From Halieaceae bacterium (GTDB lineage: Bacteria > Pseudomonadota > Gammaproteobacteria > Pseudomonadales > Halieaceae): a stretch of DNA of 6,879 bases. Positions within the stretch are counted from its first letter, which is position 1, and each line of letters begins with the position of its first letter. The stretch lies in contig PAGS01000053.1 of NCBI GenBank assembly GCA_002705465.1, positions 12,718 through 19,596 of the forward strand, given 5' to 3'. The translations under genes were made by a program, and so were the position numbers. This document shows, piece after piece, positions 1-5,838 of this stretch. Below the pieces are notes generated by a model. That model was not told the DNA's origin and made no database searches. It saw only the letters and a list, made by a program, of their open reading frames with translations.

Positions 1-131
1 CTGGTCACCCGGTTCTTCAGGTTTTTGGCCTTGCCTACATATAAGAGCTCACCTTGGCTGTCGAACATCTGATAGACGCCAGGCCGAGTGGTCAATTGTG
101 CGAGGTAGGATTCGGCGTCAAAATCAGCCAT
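1..131 (-). CDS. uvrC: UvrC, excinuclease ABC subunit C (N-terminal 43 codons, cut by window edge)
   Basis: UvrC makes the incisions on both sides of a lesion in UvrABC nucleotide excision repair, in the cytoplasm. Only the start of the GIY-YIG endonuclease domain is present. It begins [13 protein letters not shown], followed by RPGVYQM (residues 16-22) and [14 protein letters not shown] (29-42). Tyr20 and Tyr31 are the GIY-YIG tyrosines, and the YVGKAK...LKNR block matches the start of E. coli UvrC almost residue for residue. The ATG at 131-129 overlaps the murB stop by 8 bases (ATGGCTGA), so translation is probably coupled to murB. The upstream G-rich stretch inside murB is only a fair Shine-Dalgarno match. 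The remainder of the gene, including the UvrB-binding, RNase H-like and helix-hairpin-helix regions, lies outside the window, so I cannot tell whether it is intact. The identification is firm; the location next to murB rather than near a response regulator or pgsA is unusual for gammaproteobacteria. Confidence 0.93.
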   Translation of the reverse strand, partial: MADFDAESYLAQLTTRPGVYQMFDSQGELLYVGKAKNLKNRVT

Positions 132-1152
132 CGTCGGCGCACCCCATCGACACACCCATTACGATTGGCTCCAGCTCCAGTACGATGCCAAACGTCTCTT
201 TGACACTCTCTGCAATCGCATCCGCCAGCGCCAGCCAGGGTGTTGCTAGGCGCGCGCCGCAACCCTCGAGCACCAGCGCGTGATCGGCGGACACGCGCAC
301 CCCCGCGTGCTCCCTGCCCCGCCAGCCCAATTGATCAATCAACCAGGCCGCAGAAATTTTGATCTTACCCTCGGGCGCAGCAAAGACGGGTAGTTCTGGG
401 TGTGTGGCCCGCAGCTGAGCAACGTCCCCCTCGGCAACGATGGGGTTTTTAAAAAAACTCCCGACATTGGGGGTAATCACCGGATCAGGAAGCCGCTCTC
501 GACGAATCGCCATCACTGAAGCCAGCACCGCATCGTGGGTCGGTTCAGTCTCACTTAATCGCGCACGCAACAAAGGGTAATCCGCTTCGACCGGCGCATC
601 GCGGGACAGCTCAAAATCCACCGCGGTAATAATCCAGTCCTCACCTGCCGTATGCTTAAAGACGCTGTCACGATAACGAAAACCGCACTCATCTGGGGTC
701 AGTACGGCGTGCCGCCCGGTGCGCCGGTGGGTGGCATGAACGCCATGGATCCACTGCGCAACTTCAACACCGTAGGCGCCAATATTCTGGATCGGCGCCG
801 CCCCGACCGACCCAGGTATCAATGCCAAGTTAGCCAAGCCGTGAAAGCCCCGATGATGACACCACAGCACCAAGCTGTGCCAATTCTCCCCTGCGCCCGC
901 ACGGAGCAAGATTTTTTGGCCATTATCCGAGATGACCTCTCGGCCCTCTATAGTCATCACAATCGTAGTGCCGGGTAGCGTGTCGTGGAGGATGACGTTA
1001 CTCCCCTCCCCTAATACGCGGATAACGGCGTCTTGGGGCGCGTCTCGGAGCAGACCATCAAGCTCGACGCTCGAGGACACCGACACCAAATGCTCCGCCT
1101 CAGACATCAGCCTGAGCGTGTTTCGCGTACTTAAGTTGTCAGCGAGGCTCAC
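124..1152 (-). CDS. murB: MurB, UDP-N-acetylenolpyruvoylglucosamine reductase
   Basis: MurB is a cytoplasmic FAD enzyme that reduces UDP-GlcNAc-enolpyruvate with NADPH to UDP-MurNAc, the second committed step of peptidoglycan synthesis. The chosen product is 342 residues, the same length as E. coli MurB. Visible motifs are the FAD-binding LGEGSN (47-52), [20 protein letters not shown] (109-128), YRDSVFK with Arg161 (160-166), GSFFKNP with the proton-donor Ser232 (231-237), AAWLIDQ (268-274) and LEP with Glu328 near the C-terminus, equivalent to E. coli Glu325. The Tyr-loop region and YRDS make it a type I MurB. The start is the GTG at 1152-1150: it follows an AGGGGG site by 8 bases and fits the family N-terminus. 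The frame stays open upstream to 1275, but that part lies over kdsB and does not resemble MurB. The gene lies 4 bases after the kdsB stop and ends 8 bases inside uvrC. The identification is secure. Confidence 0.97.
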   Translation of the reverse strand: MSLADNLSTRNTLRLMSEAEHLVSVSSSVELDGLLRDAPQDAVIRVLGEGSNVILHDTLPGTTIVMTIEGREVISDNGQKILLRAGAGENWHSLVLWCHHRGFHGLANLALIPGSVGAAPIQNIGAYGVEVAQWIHGVHATHRRTGRHAVLTPDECGFRYRDSVFKHTAGEDWIITAVDFELSRDAPVEADYPLLRARLSETEPTHDAVLASVMAIRRERLPDPVITPNVGSFFKNPIVAEGDVAQLRATHPELPVFAAPEGKIKISAAWLIDQLGWRGREHAGVRVSADHALVLEGCGARLATPWLALADAIAESVKETFGIVLELEPIVMGVSMGCADDG

Positions 1153-1156
1153 GTTT

Positions 1157-1894
1157 TCAGCCCCCTGATGCCATATGCGCCCGCACCGCCTCCAGATCGG
1201 CTTCTGTATCCACACCGGCGGGCACGGGCTTGGGTGCCAGTTCGATCTGGATGTGCACGTCGTGTGCCAGTGCACGAAGTTGTTCGAGCGATTCGCTGAG
1301 CTCCAGAGACGCAGGCGGCCAGGTCACAAACTGCCTTAAAAAGCCTGCACGATAGGCGTATAGGCCAATGTGCCGAAACAGGGGCGCCGCCTTGCTCCCC
1401 GCAGCGTGAGCGGGTATGGCCGCGCGCGAGAAGTACTGCGCTCGACCGGTCTCACTCGCGACCACCTTAACGATGGAAGGCTCGACAGCGACGGCGCGAT
1501 CCAGTGGCTCCATCAGCGTCGCAATGTCCGCCGACGATGTGTCCGCCAGCATGGCCGCAACGCGTTGAATATTCTCAAGCGGCATCAGAGGTTCATCGCC
1601 CTGCAGATTCACGATCACGGTGTCGTCGGGCCACGTCAACTGATCAACCACTTCGGCCAGGCGATCGGTACCCGAAGCATGATCCCCCCGGGTCATGGCA
1701 ACCTGAGCACCGCGAGCGGTCATTTCATCGGCAATCCGCGAATCATCCGTCGCGATCACTACGTGTCTTGCCCCAGCTTGCATGGCTCGCTCCCACACCC
1801 AGGCCACCATGGGCTTGTCTGCAATGGGCAGTAACGCCTTGCCCGGCAGTCGTGTCGAGGCATATCTCGCAGGGATCACAATATCGAAGGTCAT
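1157..1894 (-). CDS. kdsB: KdsB, 3-deoxy-manno-octulosonate cytidylyltransferase (CMP-Kdo synthetase)
   Basis: KdsB transfers CMP from CTP to Kdo, giving the short-lived CMP-Kdo used by WaaA to add Kdo to lipid IVA; it acts in the cytoplasm with Mg2+. The product from the ATG at 1894 is 245 residues (E. coli 248). It has the nucleotide-binding PARYASTRLPGK (8-19), ATDD (48-51), MTRGDHASGTDRLAEV (67-82), the metal-binding NLQGDEP with Asp100 (96-102), QYFSRAAIP, RHIGLYAYR, LEQLR, and GVDTEADLE with Asp229, which matches E. coli Asp235. An in-frame GTG at 1909 would add five residues and overlap the lpxK stop. I prefer the ATG because MTFDIVIPARYAS aligns directly with the E. coli start MSFVVIIPARYAS. 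Neither start has a strong Shine-Dalgarno sequence. It lies 4 bases after lpxK and 4 bases before murB, so it is probably coupled to both. The function is certain; the start is slightly less so. Confidence 0.96.
   Translation of the reverse strand: MTFDIVIPARYASTRLPGKALLPIADKPMVAWVWERAMQAGARHVVIATDDSRIADEMTARGAQVAMTRGDHASGTDRLAEVVDQLTWPDDTVIVNLQGDEPLMPLENIQRVAAMLADTSSADIATLMEPLDRAVAVEPSIVKVVASETGRAQYFSRAAIPAHAAGSKAAPLFRHIGLYAYRAGFLRQFVTWPPASLELSESLEQLRALAHDVHIQIELAPKPVPAGVDTEADLEAVRAHMASGG
1161..1166 (-). promoter_or_regulatory. Shine-Dalgarno site for murB
   Basis: AGGGGG on the minus strand, within the last codons of kdsB, lies 8 bases before the GTG at 1152. It selects this GTG rather than the longer open frame to 1275, and the resulting protein length equals that of E. 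coli MurB. Confidence 0.75.
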
Positions 1895-1898
1895 AGCG

Positions 1899-2909
1899 TT
1901 AAGACTCACGGCCTGTTTCAGCGAGTGTCGCTGTCACTTTATCGAGCAACGATGGTGGCAGTGTCACCTCGATTTCCACCACCCATAGCCGCGCGTCGGC
2001 ATCATTGGGCAGCTTAATCGCATCCTTGCTCGTCATCAGTATCACGTCACCGGTCAGGGCATTGAGCGATGGTAGATCGAGCACCTCATGGTCTGGCAGT
2101 GCGACCTCTCGCGGGTTGAGACCCTGAGCCCGCAACATGTCGAAAAATTGCTGGGGTTGGCCAAGCCCGGTAACCGCCATGACGTCTTGCTGAGCCCAAC
2201 TGTCCACACAGGCCCGCCATGATAAAACTTTGCCGGAGGCGAGGTGTCGGGCCCTGATGGGGTGATAAGCAAAACCCTGGTCAGCGTCGGGGCTGTTCCT
2301 TTCGAGAATCCAATCCACCGAAGCGAGCCTGTGCCCCGGCTCACGTAACGGGCCAGCGGGCAAAAGCCGGCCATTGCCCAAGCCGCGATCGGCGTCCAGA
2401 ACCACAATCTCCAGGTCTCGCGGCATGTTGTAGTGCTGTAAACCGTCGTCCGAGAGGATCACATTGACATCAACCACCTCCACTAACTCTTCGAGCGCGC
2501 GCTGACGATCACTGCAGACAAAAACCGGAATACCCAGCTCACGATGGATCAACAGCGCCTCATCACCGACCTCACGCGCAGAGTCGCGCTGAGTGACACG
2601 ATGCAAATTCGAGGCGCGCTGCCCTTTGTAGCCGCGACTCACGACCCCCACCCTGTATCCCTGATCGATCAACCAACGCGCCAAGGCAATGAGCACGGGT
2701 GTCTTACCTGTCCCGCCAACGGTCAGGCCACCCACCACAATCACGGTGATGCCATCCGGAGTGCTCCGTTTGTCAGGCGCGCGGGTGCGTCTCGCGTTGA
2801 CGACCCAACCGACGGGCCATGAGAGGGGGATTAACAACCACGACAGCGGCGAGTTCTCGTACCAAACGTTGTTCAGGAGGCGCTCAATCGCCGCGCGGAC
2901 TGCGATCAT
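1899..2909 (-). CDS. lpxK: LpxK, tetraacyldisaccharide 4'-kinase
   Basis: LpxK phosphorylates the 4' position of the tetraacyldisaccharide 1-phosphate to form lipid IVA, the sixth step of the Raetz lipid A pathway, at the cytoplasmic face of the inner membrane. The product is 336 residues, normal for the family (E. coli 328). A hydrophobic N-terminal segment (about 21-37) fits the known membrane anchor. The P-loop is GGLTVGGTGKTP (60-71), followed by VVSRGYKG (89-96), VGDEALL (114-120), the Walker B-like DDGLQHY (154-160), RGLGNGRLLPAGPLRE, and TSKDAIKL (293-300). The P-loop reads GG where many relatives have GN, a conservative difference. The ATG at 2909-2907 overlaps the msbA TGA in an ATGA junction, typical of coupled translation. 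In many gammaproteobacteria lpxK directly follows msbA, as here. The stop lies 4 bases before kdsB. The small Trm112/YcaR-like gene often found between lpxK and kdsB is missing. Confidence 0.96.
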   Translation of the reverse strand: MIAVRAAIERLLNNVWYENSPLSWLLIPLSWPVGWVVNARRTRAPDKRSTPDGITVIVVGGLTVGGTGKTPVLIALARWLIDQGYRVGVVSRGYKGQRASNLHRVTQRDSAREVGDEALLIHRELGIPVFVCSDRQRALEELVEVVDVNVILSDDGLQHYNMPRDLEIVVLDADRGLGNGRLLPAGPLREPGHRLASVDWILERNSPDADQGFAYHPIRARHLASGKVLSWRACVDSWAQQDVMAVTGLGQPQQFFDMLRAQGLNPREVALPDHEVLDLPSLNALTGDVILMTSKDAIKLPNDADARLWVVEIEVTLPPSLLDKVTATLAETGRES

Positions 2910-4738
2910 GGCTCACCAAACCCCTGATGATAGAGGCTGGCGTAGAGGCCGTTCTCGTGCATCAGTGATTCATGCGTTCCCGATGCGATGATGCGGCCGC
3001 CATCCATCACCACGATCAGATCCGCCCGCTCTACGGTAGACAGCCGGTGCGCGATGACCAGCGTCGTCCGTCCTGCCGCCGCCGTCTCGAGTGCGGACTG
3101 AATTGCCGCTTCGGATTCGGTATCAAGGGCAGATGTCGCCTCATCGAGTATGAGAATGGGCGCATTTTTCAACACTGCTCTCGCGATAGCCAGGCGCTGC
3201 CGTTGGCCTCCCGAGAGACCGTCACCGCCATCTCCCAACACCGTATCCAAACCCTGAGGAAGCGCCTCTACAAACTCTCGCGCCTGCGCCGTCTCCAGGG
3301 CCTGCAGGAGCTGCGCGTCGTCGATTCGGTCCAGTTGGCCAAACCCCACATTGGCGCGAACAGTGTCACTGAATAACACCACACGCTGGGAAACGAGCGC
3401 AATCTGCCTTCGATAGTCGGCAAGTCGGAAAGCCTCGATCGGTTTACCGTCCAGTTTGATGCGCCCCGACGTTGGCGCATAGAAGCGACATAACAGATGC
3501 ATCAGGCTCGATTTCCCTGCACCGGACCGACCAACAAAAGCCACCATCTGCCCCGCTGCTATCGTGAGACTGACACCCTCCAGCACGCGTCGTTCGTCAC
3601 CGGGATAAGAAAAGCCAATGTCTTCCAGCGCAATGTGGCCTTGCGCGCGGTCGATTCCGTGCTCCCCCGGGTCGGCCTCGGCAGGCGTGTCTATCTGAGC
3701 AAACAGATCCTCCGAGGCGGCAAGACCTCGCTGAATAACGCTCTGAACATTTGTGAGCGTTCGAATCGGCTTACCTAGCTGAGTCGCCGCAGCAATGAAT
3801 GCCACCAGCGAGCCCGGCGTGAATCCAGCAAGAATCTCCGGGTCAAGCGCAAACCAGAAGAGCACGGCGAGGGCAATCGCCAGCAATACTTGTGCAATCG
3901 GCGTCGACACTGCCTGAACAAAGGCTAACTTCAGACTCTGCACCCGGTTGAATTGGCTGACCGCATGAAAGCGTGCGCTTTGCTGATACGACGCAGAAAA
4001 CATTCTGATCTCATCGAACGCATGCATGCTCTCATTACTGAGTTGCGTGACCTCCCCCATCGAATCCTGGATTCTGCGGCTGTATCGTCGGAAGTGCCGT
4101 CCCACTACCAGCACGACACCTGCAATCCCCGGCGTCACCGCAAAAAAGACCAGCGTCAACTGCCAGTTCAGATACAGCATGTACGCGATCAGCGCCAATA
4201 CCGTTAAACCGTCGCGAATAATCGTCTTGAGCGCCTCAGAAGAGGCGCCGCTGACCTGCTCCACGTTAAAGGTCAGCTTGGAGACCAGTTCTCCGTGGGT
4301 GTATCCATCAATGACTACCTTGGGGACCCGGATCAGTGCATCAAACACTTGGGTACGCAGGCGATGAACGACACCGCGCGCCACGATATTCATAAAATAG
4401 TTACCGAGGAAGTAACCGGCTGCGCGCACCAGCGCCAGTACGATCGCGCCAACAGGTACGGCAATTCGCGCGTAGGCCACGGCGTCCAGGTCACCGCGGG
4501 GCCATAAGCCGTGCACCATTTGAGCCACCAGCCCAATACCCATGCGGGAAGACTCGCCCAGAGAATCGAGTAAAAATCGGGTGAGGTCAGCCAGCAGCAC
4601 ATTTGCCACTGAATACCCAACAAAACCCAGGATGCTGAGAAAAAAAGCCAACCCATATATGGCCACGTAACTCAGTAGCCGCCCATACAGCGCCCAGTCG
4701 CTGGGTTGCTCCGCTGACCGTTTTGACTCGTCAGTCAT
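2906..4738 (-). CDS. msbA: MsbA, lipid A/LPS-core ABC exporter (flippase)
   Basis: MsbA is a homodimeric inner-membrane ABC exporter that flips core-lipid A to the periplasmic leaflet using ATP. The 610-residue product (E. coli 582) is a half transporter with a membrane domain (about 20-325, six hydrophobic helices) and a nucleotide-binding domain (about 367-605). The ATPase motifs are Walker A GRSGAGKSS (403-411), Q-loop LVSQ with Gln451, signature LSGGQRQR (508-515), Walker B ILILDEATSALD (528-539) with Glu533, and switch His564 in VIAHRLST. Membrane-domain sequences such as LTFNVEQVSGASSEAL and KPIRTLTNVQS-IQRG-AA resemble E. coli MsbA more than other exporters. The start is the ATG at 4738-4736, overlapping the exbD stop by 8 bases (ATGACTGA). 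An in-frame upstream start at 4795 lies inside exbD and gives a non-homologous leader. The segment between TM1 and TM2 is longer than in E. coli. The next gene, lpxK, overlaps by 4 bases. Confidence in MsbA over a generic lipid exporter comes from both sequence and neighbours. Confidence 0.95.
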   Translation of the reverse strand: MTDESKRSAEQPSDWALYGRLLSYVAIYGLAFFLSILGFVGYSVANVLLADLTRFLLDSLGESSRMGIGLVAQMVHGLWPRGDLDAVAYARIAVPVGAIVLALVRAAGYFLGNYFMNIVARGVVHRLRTQVFDALIRVPKVVIDGYTHGELVSKLTFNVEQVSGASSEALKTIIRDGLTVLALIAYMLYLNWQLTLVFFAVTPGIAGVVLVVGRHFRRYSRRIQDSMGEVTQLSNESMHAFDEIRMFSASYQQSARFHAVSQFNRVQSLKLAFVQAVSTPIAQVLLAIALAVLFWFALDPEILAGFTPGSLVAFIAAATQLGKPIRTLTNVQSVIQRGLAASEDLFAQIDTPAEADPGEHGIDRAQGHIALEDIGFSYPGDERRVLEGVSLTIAAGQMVAFVGRSGAGKSSLMHLLCRFYAPTSGRIKLDGKPIEAFRLADYRRQIALVSQRVVLFSDTVRANVGFGQLDRIDDAQLLQALETAQAREFVEALPQGLDTVLGDGGDGLSGGQRQRLAIARAVLKNAPILILDEATSALDTESEAAIQSALETAAAGRTTLVIAHRLSTVERADLIVVMDGGRIIASGTHESLMHENGLYASLYHQGFGEP

Positions 4739-5144
4739 CGCTTGTCGACTCTGTAGCAATCGTAAGGCGCTCGAGACCGAGCCTGAAAGCCACATCCATT
4801 GCGGTCACCACGTGCTGATGGTGAGTCAGTGCATCCGCCGACAGCATCACAGGCCTATCGGTACTGCCTTGTAACTTAGTGACCATCGCCCGCATGAGTC
4901 CCGCTGCGTCATTGGGTACTGACTGACCATCGAGCATCATATTGCCGTCGACGTCGATAGATAACATCAAGGCGGCATCCTTTGAGGCGGGCGAGCCCTC
5001 GGCCTCTGGCAAATCCACGACCAGCTGGGTCAGCTCCGAGAAGCTGCTAGACACCATAAAAAAAATGAGCAGCAGGAACACGACATCGATCAGAGGAGTG
5101 AGATTAATAGCAACCTCGGGTCGGCGCACGTGGCGGAAGTTCAC
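4731..5144 (-). CDS. exbD: ExbD/TolR-family biopolymer transport protein
   Basis: This 137-residue protein is the small subunit of a proton-driven ExbB/ExbD (TolQ/TolR-type) inner-membrane complex. It has a short cytoplasmic N-terminus, one membrane helix (about 13-33) opening with INLTPLIDVVFLLLIFF, and a periplasmic domain to the end. Asp20 in that helix matches the essential proton-carrying aspartate of the family (E. coli ExbD Asp25). The start is a GTG at 5144-5142, overlapping the exbB TGA in a GTGA junction, with a GGAG site 8 bases upstream. The stop overlaps the msbA start by 8 bases. No tonB, tolA, tolB or receptor gene is in view, so the partner is unknown. The position ahead of msbA and lpxK is a recurring gammaproteobacterial arrangement and suggests an envelope role, but that is inference. 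The family is certain; the symbol is used in the family sense and does not imply TonB-dependent iron uptake. Confidence 0.92.
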   Translation of the reverse strand: MNFRHVRRPEVAINLTPLIDVVFLLLIFFMVSSSFSELTQLVVDLPEAEGSPASKDAALMLSIDVDGNMMLDGQSVPNDAAGLMRAMVTKLQGSTDRPVMLSADALTHHQHVVTAMDVAFRLGLERLTIATESTSDD

Positions 5145-5764
5145 AGGTCGTACTCCGTTTTCTGATTACTGTGAATCGCATCGACCAGCTTGATGGCCTC
5201 GCGCTCGAGATCGACCACGATCGACTCAATGCGCGACGTGTAGTGACGATGCATCACCAAACTGGGGATCGCGACTGCGAGCCCCGCCGCGGTCGTGATC
5301 AACGCCTCGGATATCCCGCCAGCAAGCGCGCCCGCATTGCCCGTGCCGTAAGTAGTGATCTCGGTAAACACCGAGATCATGCCCAGAACCGTCCCCAGCA
5401 AACCCATCAAGGGCGTCACGGCAGCCACCGTACCCAGCGTATTCAAGTAGCGTTCGAGTTGGTGGATCACATGCGATGCCGCTTCCCGTATGCTCTCGCG
5501 CATGACATCCCGCCCCTGATGCCCGTTAGCCAAGCCTGCTGCCAAAATGGCGCCTAGGGGCGACCCCTGCCGAAGGCTCTTCAGTCGCTGCGCATCAAGA
5601 CCCTCACCACGCAATTGCTGCCACACCGTGGCCAACAGGTGTGGCGGAGCAATCTTTTTCCTGTTGAGCGCAAATTGACGCTCGATGCAGATTGCAAGGG
5701 CGATGATCGAACAGAGCACAATGAAGGGCATCACCCATCCGCCTGCCGACAGCACTTGATACAC
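5141..5764 (-). CDS. exbB: ExbB/TolQ/MotA-family proton channel protein
   Basis: This is the large membrane subunit that forms the pentameric proton-conducting stator around ExbD. The chosen product is 207 residues, somewhat shorter than E. coli ExbB or TolQ, with helices at about 10-27, 108-133 and 152-172 and a cytoplasmic loop between the first two. The MotA/TolQ/ExbB core is clear: TPLMGLLGTVLGMI (117-130) and ISEALITTAAGLAVAIPSL (151-169). Thr125, Glu153 and Thr158 fall where E. coli ExbB has Thr148, Glu176 and Thr181, with the same spacing. The start is the GTG at 5764-5762, 6 bases after an AGGGAGGA site. Upstream in-frame ATGs (5800, 5857) lack such a site, and the extra residues are not family-like; the 5857 one also overlaps comEC. 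It is the first gene of the tightly spaced run, 74 bases after comEC, and overlaps exbD by GTGA. Whether it works in TonB-type or Tol-type energising, or with another partner, cannot be read from this window. Confidence 0.92.
   Translation of the reverse strand: MYQVLSAGGWVMPFIVLCSIIALAICIERQFALNRKKIAPPHLLATVWQQLRGEGLDAQRLKSLRQGSPLGAILAAGLANGHQGRDVMRESIREAASHVIHQLERYLNTLGTVAAVTPLMGLLGTVLGMISVFTEITTYGTGNAGALAGGISEALITTAAGLAVAIPSLVMHRHYTSRIESIVVDLEREAIKLVDAIHSNQKTEYDL
5153..5156 (-). promoter_or_regulatory. Shine-Dalgarno site for exbD
   Basis: GGAG on the minus strand lies 8 bases before the GTG at 5144, inside the end of exbB. It supports the GTG as the true exbD start, and with it the GTGA overlap with the exbB stop. 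Confidence 0.7.
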
Positions 5765-5770
5765 TGTTCT

Positions 5771-5778
5771 TCCTCCCT
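5771..5778 (-). promoter_or_regulatory. Strong Shine-Dalgarno site for exbB
   Basis: On the minus strand the bases read AGGGAGGA, a near-ideal anti-Shine-Dalgarno match, ending 6 bases before the GTG at 5764. It decides the exbB start over the upstream in-frame ATGs and is the strongest ribosome site in the window, as expected for the leading gene of a coupled operon with a GTG start. Confidence 0.85.
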
Positions 5779-5789
5779 GACAAACATCG

Positions 5790-5795
5790 AGTATA
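5790..5795 (-). promoter_or_regulatory. Possible -10 box (TATACT) for the exbB operon
   Basis: Within the 74-base comEC-exbB gap the minus strand carries TATACT, five of six matches to the sigma-70 -10 consensus, about 25 bases before the exbB start. I see no good -35 hexamer at 16-18 bases upstream and no exact extended -10. If real it would give a very short leader containing only the ribosome site. The gap may equally be transcribed from a promoter upstream of comEC. Confidence 0.3.
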
Positions 5796-5838
5796 CCCAT
5801 CCGCCAAGGCCAGCCCCAGAGAGGGTTTTGGCAGGTAT

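Noticed and set aside
446..457. T-run/A-run in murB (TTTTTTT AAAAA on the coding strand) resembling a slippery frameshift site
   Set aside because: It encodes the conserved active-site GSFFKNP motif and the zero frame gives a full-length MurB, so protein constraint explains it.
1370..1834. 154-codon plus-strand open frame opposite kdsB
   Set aside because: Antisense to a well-conserved KdsB frame; composition is Arg/His-rich shadow sequence with no family likeness.
1895..1909. GTG at 1909 as the kdsB start
   Set aside because: It adds five residues before the conserved N-terminus and has no better ribosome site; the ATG at 1894 aligns with E. coli KdsB.
5058..5065. Run of eight A/T bases in exbD as a possible frameshift or phase-variation tract
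   Set aside because: It encodes the Ile-Phe-Phe of the conserved membrane helix and the frame is intact; no evidence of variation in a single sequence.
5804..5834. Inverted pair GCCAA/TTGGC after the comEC stop as a rho-independent terminator
   Set aside because: The stem is short with a long interior loop and no following U-run on the minus strand.
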